This document shows, one piece after another, positions 1 through 5,615 of a stretch of 7,396 nt of DNA. Every line of letters starts with the position of its first letter. Position 1 is the stretch's first letter. The stretch is from Cellulomonadaceae bacterium (GTDB lineage Bacteria > Actinomycetota > Actinomycetes > Actinomycetales > Cellulomonadaceae). The notes under the pieces were generated by a model. The model had not been told where the DNA came from, made no database searches, and worked only from the letters and a program-made list of their open reading frames with translations. The translations under genes and the position numbers were made by a program. The stretch spans positions 1-7,396 of the forward strand of contig JAITCK010000180.1 in the NCBI GenBank assembly GCA_031283115.1, read 5' to 3'.

Positions 1-229
1 TGGTGCCGAGAGCGATGACTACCGACTGACGCAAGGCGATGAACAGTCCACCGTTGATCGATGCTGCGTAGGCGGCAATCGTCGGGCGGAAAAAGAGGTT
101 GGATTGAGCGTTGAAGACGTCTGCCGACGGGGTCAAGGAGGTTTGAACGATGCGCAGAATCGGCAGGCCGTACATGAGGGTGAAAAGAATTTTGAGCCCG
201 ATAGCCACCGGGCCAGCTTTGAGGTTCAT
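1..229 (-). CDS. Sugar ABC transporter permease, MalG-like (partial, N-terminus only)
   Basis: This is the start of the second membrane subunit of a CUT1-type carbohydrate importer; 76 codons are visible and the gene continues past the left edge. It begins MNLKAGPVAIGLKILFTLMY, with a first membrane segment at about residues 9-28. The stretch around residues 30-60 (TSLTPSADVFN, then FFRPTIAAYAAS) matches the usual MalG-family pattern of a short external region after the first helix, followed by 'P-T-x-x-x-Y'. The start overlaps the stop of the upstream permease in an ATGA, which indicates translational coupling. A very strong Shine-Dalgarno (AAGGAGG, plus-strand 234-240) lies 4 nt before the ATG, inside the end of the upstream gene. 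The family call rests on this short N-terminus and on position after a binding protein and a MalF-like permease. The substrate is unknown. Confidence 0.82.
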   Translation of the reverse strand, partial: MNLKAGPVAIGLKILFTLMYGLPILRIVQTSLTPSADVFNAQSNLFFRPTIAAYAASINGGLFIALRQSVVIALGT

Positions 230-1179
230 GCTTCCTCCTTACGGATGGAGCGGGCGTAGATGACGGCGAGGACAAACACACCAACGACAGCAAGTACCGA
301 GGTGGCAGCCCCATAGCCGAAGTTGAAGCGGGCAAACGCCTGGAGGAACCCGAGGAAGGGAAGAGTGTTGGTTGCCGTCCCTGGGCCTCCATAAGTCATC
401 ACAAAGATGAAGTCGAAAGAGCGGAAGGCGTAGACCATCGTCAGCACCAGCAGCACCAGGGAGGTGGGGCGCACCGACGGAATCATGATGTGCCGCACCT
501 CGCCCCACTTGTTGGTGCCGTCAAGCGCGGCGGCCTCGAAAACCTCCGGGTCAATGGCCAGCAGGGCGGCACGGAATACCAGCGCGTTGAAGGGGATCAC
601 CGCAAAGGCGCCGACAAAAGCCACCGAGGCGAGCGCCCAGTGAGTGTCGTAGAGGAAGGGGACGGGTGCACTGCGCCCCAGACCCATGACGATGGCGTTG
701 ACTAGGCCGTTGTCAGACAGGAGGAACTTCCACACCGAACCGTTGACTACGGGGGGAAGCGCCCAGACAAAAACCATGAGAGCCAGCAGTGCGCTCGACC
801 ACCAGCCAGAAGACCGCAGGGCCGCTGCGGCAGCAAAGCCGCCGATCATGCCCAGCAGGGTGACGATGGCAACGACAATGAGGGTGCGGCTGATAGCAGG
901 GCCGGTCTCCCCCATCTGAAATCCTTGGGTGAAGTTGTTGAGTCCTACCCATTCCCAGGGGCCGGTGTTGATGGTTGCGTTGGTGACACGGTGGAAGGCC
1001 ATCCACACGAGTTGGATCAGCGGGTAGACGCCAAGCAGTCCTAGTAACGCGATACCAGGGATGAGAAAGACGGCTCGGCGAAGTGAGTTTTTGTGCGCCC
1101 GCTTGTCGCCGCGAAGTTGGCGGCCAGGGCGCCGGTCGGCGCGGGAGGTTTCGCGCCGACCGAGCGTCATGGTTGTCAT
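226..1179 (-). CDS. Sugar ABC transporter permease, MalF-like
   Basis: A 317-residue membrane subunit of a CUT1 carbohydrate importer, of usual family length. A basic cytoplasmic N-terminus (about residues 8-36) is followed by hydrophobic segments at roughly 36-60, 98-120, 128-148, 183-205, 238-262 and 290-310. The EAA loop that contacts the ATPase is clear at about 215-234 (EAAALDGTNKWGEVRHIMIP). A FIFVMTYGGPGTATNTLPF stretch near 258-276 is also typical of MalF-type permeases. It lies 15 nt after the binding-protein stop and overlaps the next permease by 4 bases, so the three form one operon. The chosen ATG at 1179 has only a weak ribosome site (GGCAC); a second in-frame ATG at 1170 has none. 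Translation may depend on coupling to the upstream gene. The partner ATPase is not in this window and the substrate cannot be read from sequence. Confidence 0.94.
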   Translation of the reverse strand: MTTMTLGRRETSRADRRPGRQLRGDKRAHKNSLRRAVFLIPGIALLGLLGVYPLIQLVWMAFHRVTNATINTGPWEWVGLNNFTQGFQMGETGPAISRTLIVVAIVTLLGMIGGFAAAAALRSSGWWSSALLALMVFVWALPPVVNGSVWKFLLSDNGLVNAIVMGLGRSAPVPFLYDTHWALASVAFVGAFAVIPFNALVFRAALLAIDPEVFEAAALDGTNKWGEVRHIMIPSVRPTSLVLLVLTMVYAFRSFDFIFVMTYGGPGTATNTLPFLGFLQAFARFNFGYGAATSVLAVVGVFVLAVIYARSIRKEEA

Positions 1180-1194
1180 GGAAGTGCCTGTGCC

Positions 1195-2478
1195 TTATCC
1201 GAGCAGGTTGTTCAGCGCGGAGATTGCCGTACGTGCAGCGTCAGCGGGAGAGTGCTGACGTCCGATGACGGCTGACCATGCCTGGCCCATGCGCAGTTGC
1301 ACGTCAGCGACAGCCTCCGGGGGGATGGCGGCACTGGGGTATTTGGCACCGAACTGGGTGATGGTGTCCGCAAAGGGTTTGAGCAACTCGTTGCTGGCAA
1401 TGGAGTCGTCTGCGGCGGCGTCTGCGCGGGCGGGAAGGGAGCCCACCAGGGAGGCGGCAGCAAGGTTGCCTTCGACGCTCAGGTAGGAGGCCGTGAGGTA
1501 GGCCCATGCCAGTTCGGGGTGGGCGGAGTTGGCGCCGATTCCGGCACCTTCACCGCCCAGGTAGACCTGACCGGTGGAACCTAGCGGCAGCGGAACCACG
1601 CCAAAGGTGAAGTTGGCGTCGGCTTGCGCGGTGCCCATCTGCCAGTTGCCGTTGGCGGCGAATGCGAAGTTTCCGGCTGCGAACTGCTGGAAGGGAACGG
1701 TTTGGTCCCAGTTCACGGCCTCTTGGGGGAGCCAGCCTTGGTCTACCCAGTTGGAGACACGGTCGAGGCCTGCGGTCAGGGCGTCTTCGGTGGGGTTGTC
1801 GTAGGTGAAGCCTGCTGCCGAGAGCCAGGGGAAGCCCTGCCATTCGCCTTGCGAGTTGGGCAGGCCGGAGAGGGTGATGCCGCCGTGGTTGGCTTCGACG
1901 GCTTTGGCGAGGGCGTCTTCCAGTTGGTTCATTGTGGTGGGGGGGTGGACGCCGATTTCGTCAAGAATGTCTTGGTTGTACCACAGGCCCAGGAGGTTGA
2001 CGTAGCCCTGGACTGCGTACATGCTGTCGTTGACGGTGTGGATGACGGAGTCGGGGAACTGGTTGGCGTCTGCGAAGTCGCTCCAGAAGTCGTCCAGCGG
2101 GGCGAGTGCTCCGGCGAGTGCGAGGGTGGCGGCTTCGGCGCCGTTGAAGATGACTACGTCGGGGCCAGATCCGGCGCCTGCGGCTGAGATGAGTTGGCTG
2201 TTCATCTGGTCGTAGGGGACAAACACGTTGTCGACTGTCATGCCGGGGTTGGCGGCTTCGGCGAGGTCTGCGTACTTTTCCATGAGCGCGACTTGTTGCG
2301 GGTCGGAGAAGTAGTGCCAGACGGTGACGGTGCCTTCGGTGGCGGGTGAGTCTGCCGTGCCGGGGCTGGCGGGTGCTGCGCTATCGCCACCGGGCGAGCA
2401 GGCGGCCAGGACTAGGGCACCGGCAGTGACCAGCGCTGCTGCGCCAGCCATGCGGGTGTGGAGTGTGCGTTTTTTCAT
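1195..2478 (-). CDS. Sugar ABC transporter substrate-binding lipoprotein
   Basis: A 427-residue extracytoplasmic solute-binding protein of the family 1 (MalE/UgpB-like) fold that delivers a sugar to the two permeases encoded downstream. It begins MKKRTLHTRM, followed by a hydrophobic stretch and a lipobox LAAC with the lipidated cysteine at residue 27. A Ser/Ala/Pro-rich linker runs to about residue 50. The mature domain starts near TVTVWHYFSDPQQ (51-62) and contains GPDVVIFNGAEA (105-116), both characteristic of the family. The open frame extends upstream to 2649, but the start at 2478 is preferred. It gives a perfect lipoprotein signal, and AAAGGAG (plus-strand 2490-2496) lies 11 nt before it. 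The longer N-terminus would bury the signal peptide and cross the operator region. It is the first gene of its operon and divergent from a LacI-type regulator. The ligand may be an arabino-oligosaccharide given the nearby arabinofuranosidase, but that is inference only. Confidence 0.94.
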   Translation of the reverse strand: MKKRTLHTRMAGAAALVTAGALVLAACSPGGDSAAPASPGTADSPATEGTVTVWHYFSDPQQVALMEKYADLAEAANPGMTVDNVFVPYDQMNSQLISAAGAGSGPDVVIFNGAEAATLALAGALAPLDDFWSDFADANQFPDSVIHTVNDSMYAVQGYVNLLGLWYNQDILDEIGVHPPTTMNQLEDALAKAVEANHGGITLSGLPNSQGEWQGFPWLSAAGFTYDNPTEDALTAGLDRVSNWVDQGWLPQEAVNWDQTVPFQQFAAGNFAFAANGNWQMGTAQADANFTFGVVPLPLGSTGQVYLGGEGAGIGANSAHPELAWAYLTASYLSVEGNLAAASLVGSLPARADAAADDSIASNELLKPFADTITQFGAKYPSAAIPPEAVADVQLRMGQAWSAVIGRQHSPADAARTAISALNNLLG

Positions 2479-2489
2479 CGTCCTCGATG

Positions 2490-2496
2490 CTCCTTT
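2490..2496 (-). promoter_or_regulatory. Ribosome binding site of the binding-protein gene
   Basis: On the minus strand this reads AAAGGAG, 11 nt before the ATG at 2478. Together with the lipoprotein signal peptide that follows, it decides the start against the longer open frame reaching 2649. Confidence 0.65.
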
Positions 2497-2573
2497 GAGG
2501 TGAGTCTTTCTGGTGTGATGCCGGATTGGTCCGGGCTGTCGGTCAAGCTTTCGCCATTTTGGTGATGAGACAC

Positions 2574-2579
2574 ATCGTA
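2574..2579 (-). promoter_or_regulatory. Possible -10 box of the transporter operon
   Basis: Minus-strand TACGAT matches the -10 consensus in 4 of 6 bases and sits about 95 nt before the binding-protein ATG. No good -35 is found at 16-18 nt. The place where it should be overlaps the GAAA-N4-TTTC palindrome at 2592-2603, as would suit a repressed promoter. Weak evidence. Confidence 0.22.
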
Positions 2580-2607
2580 CCGAAACTTTTTGAAAGCCCT
2601 TTCGGTA
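2578..2607. promoter_or_regulatory. Operator 1, nested inverted repeats between transporter and lacI
   Basis: An inner palindrome GAAAG-CC-CTTTC (2592-2603) is seen, fitting the GAAA-N4-TTTC form typical of LacI-family sites. A second, perfect 8-bp inverted repeat, TACCGAAA (2578-2585) and TTTCGGTA (2600-2607), surrounds and overlaps it. The site lies between the divergent start codons, inside the candidate lacI promoter and just upstream of the candidate -10 of the transporter. A LacI-type dimer bound here could repress both directions. That role is inferred; the repeats are directly visible. Confidence 0.62.
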
Positions 2608-2616
2608 AACTAACAT
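2588..2616 (+). promoter_or_regulatory. Possible promoter of the LacI-type regulator
   Basis: A candidate -35 TTTTGA (2588-2593) is followed after 17 nt by TAACAT (2611-2616), a 4-of-6 match to the -10 consensus. Operator 1 covers its -35 and spacer, suggesting autoregulation. The leader to the GTG start would be about 90 nt and would contain the two further palindromes. Confidence 0.3.
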
Positions 2617-2669
2617 CTGTCCCATCGCAGATGCAAATCTGGCGCTCATAGTGAATACTGGGAGGCGCC

Positions 2670-2681
2670 GAAAAGACTTTC
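2670..2681. promoter_or_regulatory. Operator 2, GAAA-N4-TTTC palindrome
   Basis: GAAA-AGAC-TTTC, with the same half-sites and spacing as operator 1, centred 78 bp from it, in the leader of the regulator gene. Likely an auxiliary site for the adjacent LacI-type protein; the function is inferred. Confidence 0.5.
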
Positions 2682-2699
2682 ATACCGTTTCACCCACTG

Positions 2700-2711
2700 G
2701 AAAGAGGTTTC
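2700..2711. promoter_or_regulatory. Operator 3, palindrome over the lacI ribosome site
   Basis: GAAA-GAGG-TTTC ends at the base before the GTG start and includes the Shine-Dalgarno AGAGG (2703-2707). It is the third copy of the GAAA-N4-TTTC form and is centred 30 bp from operator 2. If it is a real operator, the regulator could limit its own expression here by a roadblock. Because ribosome-site purines contribute half the motif, part of the match could be coincidence. Confidence 0.42.
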
Positions 2712-3737
2712 GTGGTCACCGACGCTCCGGCCCCCCTCCCCGCCCAGGCTCGCCTCCGCGACGTTGCACAAGCCGCAGGGGTCTCCCTGGCCACAGCATC
2801 CAAAGCCCTCAACGGCAAGAACGAAGTCAACGCCTCCACACGCCAGCGCGTCCAAGAGGCAGCAGACCGGCTGGGCTTCGTCCCCAACACCCTGGTGCAG
2901 GCCATGCTCCAAGGAAGGTCCGGCACCGTCGGGCTCATCACCAACGACCTTGACGGACGCTTCGCCATGCCCATCCTCATGGGGGCCGAGGACGCCTTTG
3001 GTGCAGGAAAAATGTCGGTTTTTCTCTGCGACGCCCGCGAAGACGCCATCCGTGAGCAGTATCACCTCACCGCCCTGCTCGGCCGCCGGGTCGACGGAAT
3101 CATCGTCGTCGGCTCAAACACAGACCAACGCCCGCCACTCGCCGCGCGAATCCCCATACCCGTCGTCTACGCCTACGCCCCATCCACCGACCCCGGCGAC
3201 GCTGCCGTCATTGTTGACGAAAGACGCGGCGGGGCCATGGCCGTCGAACACCTCATCGCTACAGGTCGCCGCCGCATCGCCCACATTTCCGGGGACGTGT
3301 CCTATACGGCAGCCCGCGACCGCGCCGCCGGAGCCCTCGCCGCCTGCGAAGACGCAGGTCTAACGATGGTAGGCCCTGTGCGATACGGCACCTGGACCGA
3401 AGCCTGGGGACGGGCCGCCACACCCGCCGTTTTGGCCGACAGAGCCGACGCTATCCTGTGCGGCAGCGACCAGATCGCCCGCGGGGTGCTCGACGCCCTG
3501 CGGGACGCTTCCGTGTCAGTCCCAGACCAGGTAGCGGTGGCCTCCTTCGACAACTGGGAGCCAATGATCGCCGGGACACGCCCCTCACTGACCAGCATGG
3601 ACATGCAACTTGGCCTGATTGGCAAGCGGGCCGCAGAACGGCTTTTTGAAATCCTCAGCGGAACCGAAACGCACTCCGGCATAGAAAAACTCATCCCCCG
3701 CCTAGTGGTGCGAGGCTCAACAGTCGCCGGAGCCTAA
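2712..3737 (+). CDS. LacI/GalR-family transcriptional regulator
   Basis: A 341-residue DNA-binding regulator of usual family length. The N-terminal helix-turn-helix is at about residues 14-36 (LRDVAQAAGVSLATASKALNG). The hinge-helix region is at 58-69 (PNTLVQAMLQGR), whose Leu67 is placed like the minor-groove leucine of LacI/PurR. A periplasmic-binding-protein-like sensor domain begins at GTVGLITNDL (71-80) and runs to the end, with the usual C-terminal LVVRGST signature. The start is GTG with AGAGG 4 nt upstream. It is divergent from the sugar transporter operon and faces three GAAA-N4-TTTC palindromes, so it most likely represses that operon and itself and is released by a sugar. The effector is not predictable. 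Its last codons lie in a 24-bp sequence repeated at 5287-5310, beyond the next gene, so its 3' end is a recombination junction. Confidence 0.94.
   Translation: MVTDAPAPLPAQARLRDVAQAAGVSLATASKALNGKNEVNASTRQRVQEAADRLGFVPNTLVQAMLQGRSGTVGLITNDLDGRFAMPILMGAEDAFGAGKMSVFLCDAREDAIREQYHLTALLGRRVDGIIVVGSNTDQRPPLAARIPIPVVYAYAPSTDPGDAAVIVDERRGGAMAVEHLIATGRRRIAHISGDVSYTAARDRAAGALAACEDAGLTMVGPVRYGTWTEAWGRAATPAVLADRADAILCGSDQIARGVLDALRDASVSVPDQVAVASFDNWEPMIAGTRPSLTSMDMQLGLIGKRAAERLFEILSGTETHSGIEKLIPRLVVRGSTVAGA
3709..3732 (+). repeat. Direct repeat, copy 1, at the 3' end of lacI
   Basis: 24 bp identical to 5287-5310, running from TGCGAGGCTC to GTCGCCGGAG. It encodes the final RGSTVAG of the LacI-type regulator. 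Looser similarity continues past the stop codon: GCCTAACGGT here against GCCTGACCGT after copy 2, once a 2-bp AG insertion in copy 2 is skipped. Confidence 0.9.
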
Positions 3738-3753
3738 CGGTCTTTGGCTCAGC

Positions 3754-3767
3754 GCCGCCCCAGCGGC
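3754..3767. terminator. Weak hairpin between convergent genes
   Basis: GCCGC-CCCA-GCGGC forms a 5-bp GC-only stem 17 nt after the lacI stop codon. No T-run follows on either strand. It could end lacI transcription, or that of the convergent AlbA_2 gene. Confidence 0.35.
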
Positions 3768-3774
3768 AGTGAAC

Positions 3775-3798
3775 CTACTGTAAAAATCTACTGTAAAA
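3775..3798. repeat. Tandem 11-bp repeat with 13-bp period
   Basis: CTACTGTAAAA occurs at 3775-3785 and again at 3788-3798, separated by AT, between the lacI stop and the AlbA_2 gene stop. It is AT-richer than its surroundings. The function is unknown; it could be a recombinase-arm or protein-binding iteron in the putative cassette edge. Confidence 0.6.
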
Positions 3799-3814
3799 CG
3801 GGCATTAGAGTAGT

Positions 3815-5215
3815 TCAGCGGAGCGCCCAGGATGCTCGCGGATCGTTCGGCCCCTGGCCTTCCCAAACGACCAGTTCGTGCTCCCGAAGTGTTTGAAGAT
3901 GCCGGATCGCAGTTGGTCGCGTAATGCCTGCCAACTCGGTGATCTGACCTGTGCTGAGCGGCCTGCCTTCGAGTCGAAGCGTATCCAGCACCTTCCTGGC
4001 TGCCTTAGGGAGACTCGCTCGAATATCCTCAGGCAGGGCGTCAGCGCTGGAAAGGACGAGACGAACCGATCCGCTGGTCTGCGTGTAGATCGGGTCTGTC
4101 AGGCCGAGCACCCGCATCTCGTTGAAGATACGCTTGATCCCTTCACCGAGTTCCCTTGCGATACCCAGGTCGGAGCAGACTCGAACGATACGCGGATTGC
4201 GGGCGTAACGAGTGATGGAGAGAGGTACAGTTGGATCGGCGAGCCCAGGAAAACGTCCCGGGTTCTCAATCTCTACTCGGTTAGGGAAGATCTCGATACG
4301 GACGTGGTCACCGGCCATCGAGTAGGACCGGTGGAGGACGGCGTTGACGAGTCCTTCGAGCCAGACGTCACGCGGAATGATCGGGTGCGACTCGAACCGT
4401 CCGCTGGGTGCGAGGGCTTGAACCTTGGGCACCCAATCCTCGATTACCTGGGCAGCCTGGGCTATCTGCTCGGGGATCGAGCCTTCGCATCTGATGTCTC
4501 CGCCTTCGTAGAGAGACATCCCCACTCCGGTGCCGCGATTGGTGTCGGCGTATCGCAAAACCCGCACCACAGCGCTGGGAAACAGCGACTGAGGTCGCTT
4601 GGCGAAAAGCAGCCAGCCAGCAACGGTGAGGCGACCGTCACGGGTGACGAGGTCACGGGCTGCGAGCATCCCTTGAGGGGCTTGCGCTCCGATCAACTGC
4701 TGGTAGTCGGCTACCTGACTCCTGTCGAGATCCTTGAGTTCCGCGTCAACGGCTGTGCCGTCGAATGGTGCGCTACCTCGGTCGTACTCCAGTTCCCGGC
4801 GCTGTGCATAACCGAGTTTGCGCGATTCATCGCCGACACGGAGGTAGACATCGCCCTTGGTGGTCTCGTGAACACGTTCGCCAGGGTCGACACGCAGCAC
4901 AAGGATTATTTTGCCGTCGCTCGTTGAGAGTTCCGTCGCGGTGCATCGCACCACAGGCGAAGTGAAGTCCTGCGGTGTCTGTCGCAATGCGTTGAGATGG
5001 GATGCTGTGACTCCGTCGACAGCACCGTCATAAATACCGACCACTACGTAGCCGCCCTCAGCGTTCGCCATCGCCACCAGCGGGATCGCCAAGTCACGGG
5101 CACTGATCCGTCCCGCCTTACGCTCAAACCACTGATCCTCGGGCAGGTCAACGAGATGTTCCACCGCCTCATTCGGCGACAGAGTGAGCACGCGATCAAC
5201 GATCCCCGGACGCAT
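3815..5215 (-). CDS. AlbA_2 (Schlafen-like) / HATPase_c_4 / winged-helix protein
   Basis: A 466-residue cytoplasmic protein of the group annotated as 'ATP-binding protein' or 'AlbA_2 domain-containing transcriptional regulator' (COG2865-like). Residues about 26-135 form the AlbA_2 domain, with the marks WFERK (29-33) and ANAEGGYVVVGI (50-61). Residues about 280-385 resemble HATPase_c_4: EGLVNAVLHRSY (287-298), VRIEIFPNRVEIENPG (305-320) and LGEGIKRI (356-363). Residues about 403-460 form a winged helix (STGQITELAGITRPTAIRHL). Members are taken to be DNA- or RNA-linked regulators; several lie near mobile elements and defence genes, and no precise role is known to me. An in-frame stop lies just upstream, so ATG 5215 is the earliest start; it lacks a good Shine-Dalgarno. 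The gene separates lacI from the arabinofuranosidase and sits between direct repeats of the lacI end, with GC content that looks slightly lower than its neighbours. It is probably not part of sugar metabolism. Confidence 0.87.
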   Translation of the reverse strand: MRPGIVDRVLTLSPNEAVEHLVDLPEDQWFERKAGRISARDLAIPLVAMANAEGGYVVVGIYDGAVDGVTASHLNALRQTPQDFTSPVVRCTATELSTSDGKIILVLRVDPGERVHETTKGDVYLRVGDESRKLGYAQRRELEYDRGSAPFDGTAVDAELKDLDRSQVADYQQLIGAQAPQGMLAARDLVTRDGRLTVAGWLLFAKRPQSLFPSAVVRVLRYADTNRGTGVGMSLYEGGDIRCEGSIPEQIAQAAQVIEDWVPKVQALAPSGRFESHPIIPRDVWLEGLVNAVLHRSYSMAGDHVRIEIFPNRVEIENPGRFPGLADPTVPLSITRYARNPRIVRVCSDLGIARELGEGIKRIFNEMRVLGLTDPIYTQTSGSVRLVLSSADALPEDIRASLPKAARKVLDTLRLEGRPLSTGQITELAGITRPTAIRHLQTLREHELVVWEGQGPNDPRASWALR

Positions 5216-5221
5216 AGATGA

Positions 5222-5250
5222 ACTCTAACATTTTTCTAGTTCTTTAGAGT
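5222..5250. promoter_or_regulatory. Inverted repeat upstream of the AlbA_2 gene
   Basis: ACTCTAA (5222-5228) and TTAGAGT (5244-5250) are perfect 7-bp arms around an AT-rich 15-bp spacer, 7 bp before the ATG at 5215. The position suits an operator for autoregulation by the protein's own winged helix, or a core promoter region. The right arm extends to TTAGAGTAG, which recurs at 3805-3813 beside the gene's other end. Confidence 0.45.
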
Positions 5251-5276
5251 AGGGCCCGTATAGCAAACCGTCCACC

Positions 5277-5426
5277 ATGTTGTTGCTGCGAGGCTCAACA
5301 GTCGCCGGAGAGCCTGACCGTTACGGCCTGGCACTGACGATCCGGTCAGATGAATCACACACTCATCGACGCATCGTGAGACCTGTGCTATCTGTCTGCA
5401 AGGAGTATCAGGGCGGACATTTTTAG
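5277..5426 (+). pseudogene. Fossil of a lacI 3' end in a 49-codon open frame
   Basis: An ATG-led frame begins MLLLRGSTVAGEPDRYGLA and runs to a TAG. Residues 5-11 match the end of the LacI-type regulator, in the same frame as in lacI. A 2-bp AG insertion after GCCGGAG breaks the frame; without it the next codons would be GCC TGA, a stop equivalent to the GCC TAA of lacI. I therefore read it as a relic of the original or a paralogous lacI end rather than a working small gene. No ribosome site precedes the ATG. Confidence 0.4.
5287..5310 (+). repeat. Direct repeat, copy 2, beyond the AlbA_2 gene
   Basis: 24 bp identical to 3709-3732 in the 3' end of lacI, in the same orientation and offset by 1,578 bp. 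The bases to its left (TTGTTGC) still resemble weakly the lacI codons there (CTAGTGG), and similarity resumes to the right after a 2-bp AG insertion. Confidence 0.9.
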
Positions 5427-5539
5427 ATGAGGTCTATCGGGAAATCTGTGTCACTGGTGGTGCGGGGTGGGCCTCCAATGCTGCGTTGCCGGCGAACCCG
5501 AGGACGTCGCCTACGTCGGTATCGCTGGGATACACCAAT
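5427..5539. other. Non-coding stretch between cassette edge and terminator
   Basis: With 5216-5426 and 5540-5615 this forms a 400-bp interval without a convincing gene. On the minus strand, 5434-5571 is open for 45 residues from an ATG (MGSEATCFRSPL to PPVTQISR), with an amino-acid mix that is not obviously random. It has no Shine-Dalgarno and overlaps the hairpin at 5540-5569. It could be a degraded gene end; I do not recognise a family. Confidence 0.3.
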
Positions 5540-5569
5540 GGGGAGCGGAAGCACGTGGCTTCGCTCCCC
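5540..5569 (-). terminator. Hairpin terminator after the arabinofuranosidase gene
   Basis: GGGGAGCG (5540-5547), a bulged G, AAGC, a 5-nt ACGTG loop, then GCTT and CGCTCCCC (5558-5569) form a 12-bp stem with one bulge. It lies 47 bp after the stop codon of the minus-strand arabinofuranosidase gene. No strong T-run follows, which is common for actinobacterial terminators; the near-symmetry would let it work in both directions. Confidence 0.66.
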
Positions 5570-5615
5570 ATCGGGTGTTTCGTCAGATATCAATCAGATG
5601 CGGTTCAGGCACTAC

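Larger units (their letters stand above)
3733..5310. other. Putative inserted cassette carrying the AlbA_2 gene
   Basis: A 1,578-bp unit lies between two copies of the lacI 3' end, counting one copy of the repeat. It holds the AlbA_2 protein gene with short flanks and nothing else recognisable: no integrase, transposase or insertion-sequence ends. The layout fits integration at the 3' end of a gene with that end restored. Recombination with a lacI paralogue would also explain it. The repeats are seen; the mechanism is inference. Confidence 0.42.

Noticed and set aside
2479..2649. 57 extra N-terminal codons for the binding protein, starting at 2649.
   Set aside because: They would precede the lipoprotein signal and run through the operator region. 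The start at 2478 has a ribosome site and a canonical signal peptide.
2646..3065. A 139-codon minus-strand frame over the start of lacI.
   Set aside because: It is antisense to the well-supported helix-turn-helix region of lacI and crosses the divergent promoter region.
3878..4927. A 349-codon plus-strand frame opposite the AlbA_2 gene.
   Set aside because: Its translation shows no domain features, while the minus strand has clear AlbA_2, HATPase_c_4 and winged-helix motifs.
3709..5310. Reading the two 24-bp repeats as insertion-sequence target duplications.
   Set aside because: Target duplications are usually 2-14 bp and the insert has no terminal inverted repeats or transposase. The extended imperfect similarity past the stop codon also does not fit a simple target duplication.
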